DNA from: Sphingosinicella sp. LHD-64
GTDB taxonomy: Bacteria; Pseudomonadota; Alphaproteobacteria; Sphingomonadales; Sphingomonadaceae
Assembly (NCBI RefSeq): GCF_031157375.1
Contig: NZ_JAVIFV010000004.1
Location: 496,001 to 560,000, forward strand
Direction: 5' to 3'
DNA: 64,000 nt
Part shown: in pieces, positions 21,809 through 29,249 of the stretch
Numbering within the stretch: the first letter of the stretch is position 1
How the letters are laid out: each line of letters opens with the position of its first letter
Translations under genes and position numbers: made by a program
Notes under the pieces: generated by a model
Database searches by the model: none
What the model was told of the DNA's origin: nothing
The model's input: only the letters and a program-made list of their open reading frames with translations

Positions 21809-23179
21809 GCTGAGCACAGCGGGGGAGAAGACGGAGCCGCCGAGCTTATAATCGGCCACGAGCCGCTCCGCCTCGGCGCGCAGCTCCGGCGTGAAGTCGA
21901 TGAGATCATCCGGGCGGACGCCCTGCCGGTCGAAGGCGGGCGGGCGCGTCGGATGCGGCTGGGTGCGCGCATACCATTCGGTCGGCACGTTGCCGCGCGG
22001 GACGGGACGCTCGCGGATCGGCCAGACCGGCCGGCCTGTCTCGCGATCGAGCACGAACAGCCAGCCATGCTTGACCGGCTGTGCGATCGCCTTGATCGCG
22101 CGTCCGTCGACGGTGAGGTCGGCGAGGATCGCCGCGCAGGGAATGTCCATGTCCCAGATGCCGTGATGGACGGTCTGACAGTGCCAGCGCCGCTCGCCGG
22201 TGCGCACGTCGAGCGCGACGATGCTCTCGCCGAACAGGCCGTTGCCGGGGCGGTGGCCGCCATACCAGTCGCCGGTCGGCAGCTCGATCCCGACATAGAC
22301 GAGGCCAAGCTCGGGATCGGCGCTCATCTGGGCCCAGCTGCCGGTGTTGCCGACGCGCTCGGCGGACCCGTTCAGCCACGTCTCGTGGCCAAACTCGCCC
22401 GGGCGCGGCACCGGGTGGAAGATCCACAGCCGCCGGCCGGTCCGCACGTCATAGCCGCGGATCTTGCCCTTGACGTTCCCGTTGCGGGCATTGGGGAACA
22501 TGGACGGGAAATGGGCCGAGCCGACGACGACCACGTCGCCGACGACCAGTGGCGTCGCGTGCAAGCCGACGTCCGCCGTTGCCGCGACCTCTTCGTCCAT
22601 CTCGCGCTTGAGGTCGACGATCCCGTTCGCGCCGAAGCTCTGCACGGGGTGGCCGGTGCGCGCGTCGAGCGCGATCATCTGGTAGCCGGGCGTCACGTAG
22701 AGGATCCGCCCGACCCCGCCGTCGGTCCAGTAGCTGAGGCCGCGGCCGCTGCCGGTGCGCGGCGCGCGTGCGCCGCGTTCGCCCTCGTCGATGTTGAATT
22801 TCCACAGCAGCTCGCCGGTCTGCGCGTCGAGCGCGACCGCGGCGCGCCGCGAGCCGGCGGTAAGATACAGGACGCCGTTCACCATCAGCGGCGTCGCCTG
22901 GAGATTGGGGTCGGGCCGGGGGCCGAGATTGTCGGACCGGAACGTCCAGGCGAGCTCGAGCCGGCCGAAATTTTCGGCAGTGATCTGATCGAGCGGCGAA
23001 TAGCGGGCGCTGGCAAGGTTGCCGCCGTAGGTCGGCCACTGGCCGTCGCGCGTGCCGATGGCAATCGCATCGCGCCGCGCCGCCGGACGCGGCGCCGGCT
23101 GGGCGGCCAATGGCGCCGACTTCGCCGCCAGAACAAGGGCGAGCGCCGTCGCCCCCAGATCGCGTCTCGTGATCCTCAT
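21809..23179 (-). pseudogene. PQQ-dependent dehydrogenase, 3'-truncated
   Basis: About 457 codons of a quinoprotein dehydrogenase, against about 650-700 aa for complete relatives. The N-terminus has a Tat-like signal (ITRRDLGATALALVLAA). Beta-propeller W-motifs follow (DGQWPTYGGNLASARYSPLDQI, LYLTAGSRRAAVALDAQTGELLWKF). DWYGGHRPGNGLFGESIVALDVRTGERRW and HHGIWDMDIPCAAI are typical of the active-site half. Similarity ends at YKLGGSVFSPAVLS near 21809; beyond that the frame only reads antisense through neighbouring genes. The start has GGAGGA just upstream. The missing last third makes it inactive. Confidence 0.82.
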
Positions 23180-23370
23180 GCATCCTCCGCGGGAGCCACG
23201 ACGTCGATCGGTGTCGTTTCGGCCCGCGGCCGAGCCTTTCGAAACGCGCATCCAAGTCAAAAAACGGGCCGCCGATCCTCTCAAGGAATGAGCGGCGAGC
23301 GCGACCTTCGTTTTGCGGTCGCGAAGGTCGTGGCTAGGATTGCCGTCAACAAGGTGTTTGAGGCTGATCC

Positions 23371-23676
23371 ATGACCTGGCGTTTCAAGGCGTTCTTCGTT
23401 CTGGCCCTTGCCGCGTCGCAGCTCTCCGCGGCGCTCTCGCAGTCCGGCACGGGTGGCGCGCCCGACCCCGACCGCTCTTTGGTCGAAAACAAGTGTACGG
23501 GCTGCCATCTTGCAGCGACCTACACGACGCAGCACTGATCCGAGGCGCAGTGGGCCGAAACCATCGAACGCATGGTCGCGCACGGCGCCGAGATCACCGA
23601 CGCCGAATATTCGCGAATCCTCACCTATCTCACGCGTCACCATCCGGCGGCGTCCCGGGGAGATCGAGGCCCCTGA
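23371..23676 (+). pseudogene. small c-type cytochrome with internal TGA stop
   Basis: 101-codon frame with a signal peptide (residues 1-24) and one heme-binding CTGCH motif (about residue 43). An in-frame TGA at 23536-23538 interrupts it after YTTQH. Reading continues as coherent cytochrome sequence (SEAQWAETIERMVAHGAEITDAEYSRILTYLTRHH) to the second TGA. The disrupted position is probably a mutated Arg or Trp codon. It lies beside and divergent from the truncated PQQ dehydrogenase, which often uses such a cytochrome as electron acceptor. Stop-codon readthrough is possible but less likely. Confidence 0.75.
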
Positions 23677-23716
23677 CGGATTCGATCCGTCTGCGTCCGG
23701 ATGCGCGGCCGTAAGA

Positions 23717-24556
23717 TCAGTCGAATGCGGAGATGCGACGGGCAAGCGGATAGGCGATCAGGACGTCGCCCGTCCGGATCGCGTCGAAAAAGGTTCTTCC
23801 GTCGATTCGCCAGACCTCGCCGGCCGTCCAGCGCTCGCCGTCCAGGCTGCCCTCGCCGGACAGCGGGACGAACCAGCCGGGAACAGGATCGGGCAGGGTC
23901 AAGGTGCGACCGGATTCAAGCGTCCAGCGTTCGAGGACGAACTTTGGGCCCTCGCACAGGATCATGCGGCCGGGTCCGGCTTCCTCGGGCGTGAAATTCG
24001 GCTCGAACGGCTGCGCGTTCGAGACGGCGATCCCGGCATCGAGATGGAGCGCGCGGGGACGGCCATAATCATAGAGCCGGTAGGTCAGGTCGACATTCTG
24101 CTGGACTTCCACGAGCGTGATGCCGGCGCCGATCGCGTGCACCGTGCCCGCCGGCGAATAGAAGACATCGCCCGCCTGCACCGGGCGCCAGTCCATCATC
24201 GCCTCGATGCTCCCGTCCTCCGCCGCGGCGCGAAGACGGGGGTGATCGACGGAAGATCGGGTGCCGATGGCGATGGTCGAATCCGCCGCCGCATCGAGGA
24301 CGAGCCAGGCTTCGTCCTTGCCGCGCGGATGGCCGGAAGCCCGGGCCGCGGCATCGTCGGGATGGACCTGGATGGAAAGCCGTTCCGACGTGAACAGATA
24401 TTTCACCAGCAGCTCGGCCTGCGGATCGGCATCGTCCTGGAACCAGATCTCGCCCACCGGGCCCTGGTCCGGCGCCGGGTCCGCGAAGCCGGGCCACAGG
24501 CTCCGGCGTCCCCACGGCTTTTCGACCCGGTGCATTTTCAATCGCCTGGCTGGCAT
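23717..24556 (-). CDS. manA: class I mannose-6-phosphate isomerase
   Basis: 279 aa zinc-dependent isomerase linking fructose 6-phosphate and mannose 6-phosphate. It has the cupin-fold features GEIWFQ, LSIQVHPDD (metal-binding Gln/His, near residue 61), KDEAWLVLDA (metal-binding Glu) and AGTVHAIGAGITLVEVQQNVDLTYRLYDYGR near 137. Length and style match the short alphaproteobacterial form. ATG 24556 has AGGAGG 6 nt upstream; an in-frame ATG at 24535 is an alternative. It stands alone between the cytochrome remnant and the ALDH gene. Confidence 0.88.
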   Translation of the reverse strand: MPARRLKMHRVEKPWGRRSLWPGFADPAPDQGPVGEIWFQDDADPQAELLVKYLFTSERLSIQVHPDDAAARASGHPRGKDEAWLVLDAAADSTIAIGTRSSVDHPRLRAAAEDGSIEAMMDWRPVQAGDVFYSPAGTVHAIGAGITLVEVQQNVDLTYRLYDYGRPRALHLDAGIAVSNAQPFEPNFTPEEAGPGRMILCEGPKFVLERWTLESGRTLTLPDPVPGWFVPLSGEGSLDGERWTAGEVWRIDGRTFFDAIRTGDVLIAYPLARRISAFD

Positions 24557-24616
24557 TCCGCGCCTCCTGCCATCGGCGATACATCACAAAGGCCGCGCCG
24601 CGCGGAATTTCTTGCG

Positions 24617-26161
24617 CTACTCCGGCAGCTCGAACCGGATGCCCTGCGCCAGCGGCAGCGCGCCCGAGAAGTTCACCGTCGAGGTCGCGCGGCGCATATA
24701 GTTCTTCCAGCTGTCCGAGCCTGCGACGCGCCCGCCGCCGGTCGCCTTGTTGCCGCCGAACGCGCCGCCGATCTCGGCGCCGCTGGTGCCGATGTTGACG
24801 TTGACGATGCCGCAGTCGCTGCCCAGCGCCGACTGGAAATATTCGGCTTCGCGAATGTCTTGCGTGAAGATGCTGGAGGACAGTCCATAGGGCGTCGCAT
24901 TGTTGAGGAGCACGGCCTCGTCCAGCTCCGCATAGGGCATGATGTAGAGGATCGGCGCGAAGGTCTCCTCGCGGACGATCGCGGTCTGCGCCGGCATCTC
25001 GACGATCGCGGGGAGGACATAGACGCCGTCCCCGACCAGGCCCGCGAGCCGCTCGCCGCCATGGACCCGCCCGCCCTGCTGCCGGGCTTGGTCAAGCGCG
25101 GCCTGCATCCTCTCGAACGCGCGCTCGTCGATCAGCGGGCCGATATGTACGGCCGGATCGAGCGGGTGGCCGATACACATCTGCTGCGCCGCGTCGATCA
25201 GGCGCTGGGTGAAGGTCGCGCGGATCGACTGATGGAGGAACAGCCGGCGCAGCGTCGTGCAGCGCTGACCCGCCGTCCCGAAGGCGGAGAAGAGGATCGC
25301 CCGCAACGCGAGCGCCAGATCGGCGCTCGGCGTCACGATCGCGGCATTGTTTCCGCCCAGCTCGCAGATCACCCGAGCGAAGCGGGTGCCGGCCCGGCCG
25401 AGGACGTCCTGCCCCATCGCCGTGCTGCCGGTAACGCTGAGAATGGCAATATCCGGATGCTCGGCGAGCGCCCGCCCGATCGCTGCGCCGCCGAGCACCA
25501 CCTGCATCAGATCGGCGGGTGCCTGCGCGTCCTCGGCGATCGCCTGGTCGAGCAGGCCGGCGAAGGCGAGGGCGGTGAGCGGTGCCTTCTCGGAGGGCTT
25601 CCAGATGCCGCTGTTGCCGCACACCAGCGAGACCGCCATCCCCCACGACCAGACCGCGGCCGGGAAATTGAAGGCGGAGACGAGGCCGAACACGCCCATC
25701 GGATGCCAGTGTTCGGACAGATGATGGCCGGGGCGCTCGGAGGGCAACGTGCGTCCGCCGATCTGGCGCGACAGGCCGACGGCATAATCACAGATGTCGA
25801 TGACCTCCTGTACCTCGCCGAGCGCCTCCTGCTCGATCTTGCCGTTCTCGAGCGAGATCAGGCGGGCGAGTGCCGGCTTGTGCATGCGCACCCGGTCGCC
25901 GAAGCGCCGGATCAGCTCGCCACGCGCCGGGGCGGGCACGCGGCGCCAGGCGTCGAAGGCCTGGACCGCGCGCGAGACGACGCCGTCGATGTCCGCCGCG
26001 GTCGTCGGCTCCAGCCCGGCCAGGAGGCTGCCATCGACGGGCGAGCGTACCGCCAGGGATCCGTTCACGTCGGGGCCGTCGAGCCCGAGGCTCGCGAGGA
26101 GTCCCGCGACATGACGCGCGGAATCTGCACCGGCCGGCGCAAAGGAGTTGGTCAGAGTCAT
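24617..26161 (-). CDS. amaB: ALDH7-type aldehyde dehydrogenase (aminoadipate-semialdehyde/P6C dehydrogenase-like)
   Basis: 514 aa NAD+-dependent aldehyde dehydrogenase of the ALDH7 (antiquitin/AmaB/Pcd) branch, which oxidises alpha-aminoadipic semialdehyde in lysine and pipecolate degradation. Key sites are ELGGNNAAIV (catalytic Glu, about 265), GTAGQRCTTLRRLF (catalytic Cys near 300), and the branch-specific tail NIGTSGAEIGGAFGGNKATGGGRVAGSDSWKNYMRR. ATG 26161 is chosen because the 31-residue upstream extension comes from the promoter region. It is divergent from an XRE-cupin regulator, with two inverted repeats directly upstream (26184-26206 and 26219-26234). Branch assignment is good; the true substrate may be another amino-aldehyde. 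Confidence 0.88.
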   Translation of the reverse strand: MTLTNSFAPAGADSARHVAGLLASLGLDGPDVNGSLAVRSPVDGSLLAGLEPTTAADIDGVVSRAVQAFDAWRRVPAPARGELIRRFGDRVRMHKPALARLISLENGKIEQEALGEVQEVIDICDYAVGLSRQIGGRTLPSERPGHHLSEHWHPMGVFGLVSAFNFPAAVWSWGMAVSLVCGNSGIWKPSEKAPLTALAFAGLLDQAIAEDAQAPADLMQVVLGGAAIGRALAEHPDIAILSVTGSTAMGQDVLGRAGTRFARVICELGGNNAAIVTPSADLALALRAILFSAFGTAGQRCTTLRRLFLHQSIRATFTQRLIDAAQQMCIGHPLDPAVHIGPLIDERAFERMQAALDQARQQGGRVHGGERLAGLVGDGVYVLPAIVEMPAQTAIVREETFAPILYIMPYAELDEAVLLNNATPYGLSSSIFTQDIREAEYFQSALGSDCGIVNVNIGTSGAEIGGAFGGNKATGGGRVAGSDSWKNYMRRATSTVNFSGALPLAQGIRFELPE

Positions 26162-26183
26162 CGGCAAAAGTCTCCAATATGGT

Positions 26184-26234
26184 ATCGGAAGGAACTGTGT
26201 TCCGATAGTAAAATTATTGACTATTGGAATAGTC
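26184..26234. promoter_or_regulatory. operator candidates upstream of the ALDH7 gene
   Basis: Two inverted repeats lie 22-73 nt upstream of the ALDH start: ATCGGAA-N9-TTCCGAT (26184-26206) and GACTATT-GG-AATAGTC (26219-26234). They are separated by an AT-rich stretch with AAAATTATTG. The half-site TTCC(G/A/T)AT recurs before the dipeptidase, TonB receptor and TPR genes of this locus, so these are likely sites for the adjacent XRE-cupin regulator. Confidence 0.6.
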
Positions 26235-26407
26235 GGGCTTCGCCAGAGTGGCAATAGGCCGAAGGATTCCTGAGGCCCGTGCAGCCTGGCGCCGACCGGC
26301 GTCGGGAAATTTGACCATGGCTTTAGTCGAATATTTTTCTTTCGGAAAAGCGCGTATAGACCGGCGATGCGGCCTTGCTCCGAGCCCGCTCAGTGGAAGA
26401 CGTGCAG

Positions 26408-27031
26408 ATGGTCAAACGAATAGCCAGTGCCAACGAAGCGGTTCGGGAAGCTCAGCAAGGCAATGGGTTGAGCAGTGAGCCAATCCATCTCGGACACAGG
26501 CTGCGCCGATTGCGTCGCGACAAGGGGATGACGCTCGAAGAAGCCGGGCGGATCACCGGCCTGGCGGCGTCGACGCTTTCGAAAATCGAGAACAATATGA
26601 TGTCACCGACCTTCGACGTCGTCCAGAAACTCGTCAGTGGTCTGAATATCGACATCACCTACTTGTTCGGCCAGTCGCGCGGCACGGAAGCCTCCGGTCG
26701 CCGCAGCGTCACCAAGGATGGCGATGGCCGGGTGATGGAAACGCAGGTCTATCGTCATCGCCTTCTCGCCACCGAATTGGTGCACAAACGCATCCTGCCA
26801 TTCGTGACACGGATCAAGGCACGGAGTCTGGCCGACTTTACCGAATGGTCATGCCATGCCGGCGAGGAGTTTTTCTACGTGCTGAGCGGCGAGGTCTGCT
26901 TCAACACCGAACATTACGAGCCGGTCGTCTTGGGAGCGGGTGACAGCATCTACATCGACAGCGGCATGCGCCACGCCTGCTATTCGACCAGCAAGGAGGA
27001 TGCCGAGGCGATCTGGATCAACACCGGCTAG
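26408..27031 (+). CDS. XRE-family regulator with C-terminal cupin domain
   Basis: 207 aa one-component regulator. The helix-turn-helix is at residues 27-82 (LGHRLRRLRRDKGMTLEEAGRITGLAASTLSKIENN). The cupin sensor domain is at about 130-205 (WSCHAGEEFFYVLSGEVCF, then LGAGDSIYIDSGMRHACYS), similar to PuuR-type regulators of polyamine and amino-acid catabolism. It probably binds a small ligand and represses the divergent ALDH7 gene and the other genes sharing TTCCGAT motifs. TTTCGGAAA at 26340-26348 lies in its own promoter region, suggesting autoregulation. ATG 26408 is chosen; a TTG 33 nt upstream is in frame. Confidence 0.88.
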   Translation: MVKRIASANEAVREAQQGNGLSSEPIHLGHRLRRLRRDKGMTLEEAGRITGLAASTLSKIENNMMSPTFDVVQKLVSGLNIDITYLFGQSRGTEASGRRSVTKDGDGRVMETQVYRHRLLATELVHKRILPFVTRIKARSLADFTEWSCHAGEEFFYVLSGEVCFNTEHYEPVVLGAGDSIYIDSGMRHACYSTSKEDAEAIWINTG

Positions 27032-27059
27032 GGTGTTCTTCGAAGATATTCCTGCCTTG

Positions 27060-27081
27060 CAGAAATTTTCCGATCGGATAA
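27060..27081. promoter_or_regulatory. shared 15-nt motif plus TCCGATCGGA palindrome
   Basis: CAGAAATTTTCCGAT (27060-27074) is identical to 31823-31837 upstream of the TonB receptor gene. Here it runs into the palindrome TCCGATCGGA. It lies 28 nt before the dipeptidase ATG, within the expected promoter. Confidence 0.6.
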
Positions 27082-27109
27082 TCTGGCAGAAAATTCGAGG
27101 AGGCACGGG

Positions 27110-28174
27110 ATGAACCGACGCAGCTTCATGCTGGGATGCGCGACCGCCCTGTCCTTCGCAGGAGGAGCCTGGGCGCAGCCGGCGCGGCGACGGACGCCGC
27201 TGATCTTCGATGCGATGGGCGAGCTGCGGACGACCTACGACCGCGCCCTCATCACCGAGATGAAGCAGAGCGGGCTCGATGCGATCACGCTCACGCTCTG
27301 CGATCCCAAGACGGTTGGCCCGCGCGCCTTCGAGGAGGCGGTCGCCGCGATCCGCGAGCATGACCGCTTTGTCGCGGCGAACAGCGACCTGCTTCTCTTC
27401 GCGACCAGTGCCAGCGATATCGACCGCGCCCGGGAAAGCGGCCGGATCGCGGTCTTCTACTATTTCCAGAACACCGAGCCGTTCGGGGCGGACCTCGACA
27501 ATGTCGCGCTCTTCCACCGGCTCGGCATCCGCTCCTGCCAGCTCACCTACAATTTCCAGAACCGCGCCGGATCGGGCAGCCGCGAGCCGGCCGGCAATGG
27601 CATCAGCGTGTTCGGCCGTCAGCTCGTCGAGCGGATGAATCGCGAGCGGATGCTGATCGATCTCTCGCACGCCAACATGAAGACGATGGCCGATGCGATC
27701 GCCGCCTCCAGCGCGCCCGTCATCGTCTCCCACACCGGCTGCACGGGCGTCTACGAGAACTACCGGAACACGACGGACGAGAATCTGCGGGCCCTCGCCG
27801 ACAAGGGCGGCGTCGTCGGCATCTACCAGATCCGCCCCTTCCTGACCGCGCGCCCGAGCAACGCGGCGCTGCCCGATTACTTCGCCCATATCGACCACGC
27901 GGTGCGCACCTGCGGCGCCGACCATGTCGCGATCGGCAGCGACCGCGACCACCGCGTCATCGTCATGACCGAAGCCTATCTCGCCGAGGTGCGCCGCGAG
28001 GAGGGCAGCAACTTCCACGAGGCCGACTGGCCGCTGTTCATCGACGAGCTCAATGGCCCACGCCGCATGGAGGTGGTGTGGGACGGGCTGCGCCGGCTCG
28101 GCTATGCCTCGGGCGACATCGAGAAGATCCTCGGCGGCAACCTCAGGCGGCTCTACGAAACCGTGATCGGCTGA
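27110..28174 (+). CDS. M19 (membrane dipeptidase)-family protein, exported
   Basis: 354 aa member of the renal-dipeptidase family, which hydrolyses dipeptides including those with D-residues. A Tat-type signal (NRRSFMLGCATALSFAGGAWA) sends it to the periplasm. The IDLSHANMKTM and PVIVSHTGCTG motifs supply two metal-binding His, and DHVAIGSD is conserved. The usual N-terminal HxD metal pair is not visible: the matching stretch reads LIFDAMGELR. The binuclear site may thus be altered. It follows the XRE-cupin gene by 78 nt with the shared motif between them, so it is probably in that regulon. Confidence 0.82.
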   Translation: MNRRSFMLGCATALSFAGGAWAQPARRRTPLIFDAMGELRTTYDRALITEMKQSGLDAITLTLCDPKTVGPRAFEEAVAAIREHDRFVAANSDLLLFATSASDIDRARESGRIAVFYYFQNTEPFGADLDNVALFHRLGIRSCQLTYNFQNRAGSGSREPAGNGISVFGRQLVERMNRERMLIDLSHANMKTMADAIAASSAPVIVSHTGCTGVYENYRNTTDENLRALADKGGVVGIYQIRPFLTARPSNAALPDYFAHIDHAVRTCGADHVAIGSDRDHRVIVMTEAYLAEVRREEGSNFHEADWPLFIDELNGPRRMEVVWDGLRRLGYASGDIEKILGGNLRRLYETVIG

Positions 28175-28214
28175 CCGCCCTTCCCCCATTCCCGACGATC
28201 GGAGCCCCGCATCC

Positions 28215-29165
28215 ATGAAGAGCCGTGTCAGCCCATTCGCCCTCGCTGTCGCTGCCCTCTGGGCCGCCGGCCCCGCCCACGCGCAAGACGGGGAGATCCC
28301 CCTCCCGTATCGCGGGGCGCACTGCACGACGACGCTGACGGACCAGCCCGCCCGCCCGCCCGCTTTCCCACCCGCCGTGCAGACCCGGCTGGATCAGGAC
28401 CTGCGCATTGCCGAGGCCGCGCTGTCCATTGCGCCGGACCGCGAGGATCATCATATCTGGCTCGGGCGGCGCCTTTCCTATCTCGGCCGGCTGTGCGAGG
28501 CGATCGACGCCTTCTCGCGCGGGATCGAGCGCTTCCCGGACAGCTACAAGCTGCGCCGTTTCCGGGGCCAGACGCTGACCCGGGTGCGCGCCTTCGATCT
28601 TGCGGTCCGGGATTTCGAGCGGGCCGCCGCGCTGGATGCCGGCGCCACCGACAGTTTCGAGCCCGACGGCGCGCCCAATGCGCAGAATCTCGCGCTCGGC
28701 ACCTATCGGTCGAACATCTTCTATTACCTTGCCCAGACCCAGTTCGCGACCGGCGACTATCGCGGCCTCGTCGCCAACATGGAGCGCTCGATCGCCGCGA
28801 TGCCGGCCCACATCCTGCCCGAGCATCTGATCCCGACCACCTTCTGGCGCTACCTCGCGCTCAGGAAGGCGGGCGAGGGCGCGGCGGCGCAGCAGCTGCT
28901 GGCCGCGCTGTCCGACGACATCCGGCCGGTCGAAGCGGCGCAATATTATGAGGCAGTGCGGCTGCTGCGCGGGCAGGTGCGCGAAGAGGCGCTCACCATG
29001 CCGCGCGATTCCATTGTCCGTTTCGCAGTGGCGATGAAGCATCGCTTCGATGGCGACGAGGCCGGTGCCCGTCTGCGCCTCGCTGCCCTGATCGCCGATA
29101 CGCCCAACGGCTACTGGCCCGCCGAGGTCGAGCTGGCCATGTCCGATCGCGGGCGATCCCGCTAG
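28215..29165 (+). CDS. exported TPR-like protein, paralogue of the 31.9-kb gene
   Basis: 316 aa with a cleavable signal (residues 1-24, ending AHA-Q). TPR-like repeats span about 75-270 (IWLGRRLSYLGRLCEAIDAF, GIERFPDSYKLRRFRGQTL, AFDLAVRDFERAAAL) with the distinctive EPDGAPNA and SNIFYYLAQTQF. The same landmarks occur in the same order in the protein at 31934-32896, so the two are clear paralogues flanking the TonB receptor gene. It starts 40 nt after the dipeptidase gene. Function unknown; a periplasmic adaptor or scaffold role is inference. Confidence 0.8.
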   Translation: MKSRVSPFALAVAALWAAGPAHAQDGEIPLPYRGAHCTTTLTDQPARPPAFPPAVQTRLDQDLRIAEAALSIAPDREDHHIWLGRRLSYLGRLCEAIDAFSRGIERFPDSYKLRRFRGQTLTRVRAFDLAVRDFERAAALDAGATDSFEPDGAPNAQNLALGTYRSNIFYYLAQTQFATGDYRGLVANMERSIAAMPAHILPEHLIPTTFWRYLALRKAGEGAAAQQLLAALSDDIRPVEAAQYYEAVRLLRGQVREEALTMPRDSIVRFAVAMKHRFDGDEAGARLRLAALIADTPNGYWPAEVELAMSDRGRSR

Positions 29166-29174
29166 CCGCAAAAG

Positions 29175-29200
29175 AAAGGCCGGACCTGCGTCCGGCCTTT
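29175..29200. terminator. bidirectional intrinsic terminator
   Basis: AAAGGCCGGAC-CTGC-GTCCGGCCTTT forms an 11-bp perfect stem with a 4-nt loop between two convergent genes. The stem ends give a short U-run on each strand, so it should stop transcription from both the TPR gene and the TonB receptor gene. Confidence 0.85.
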
Positions 29201-29249
29201 CCCCGACAGGTGCCCCGGCCGACGGGCGGGGGTCGGCCGGGACGATCGA

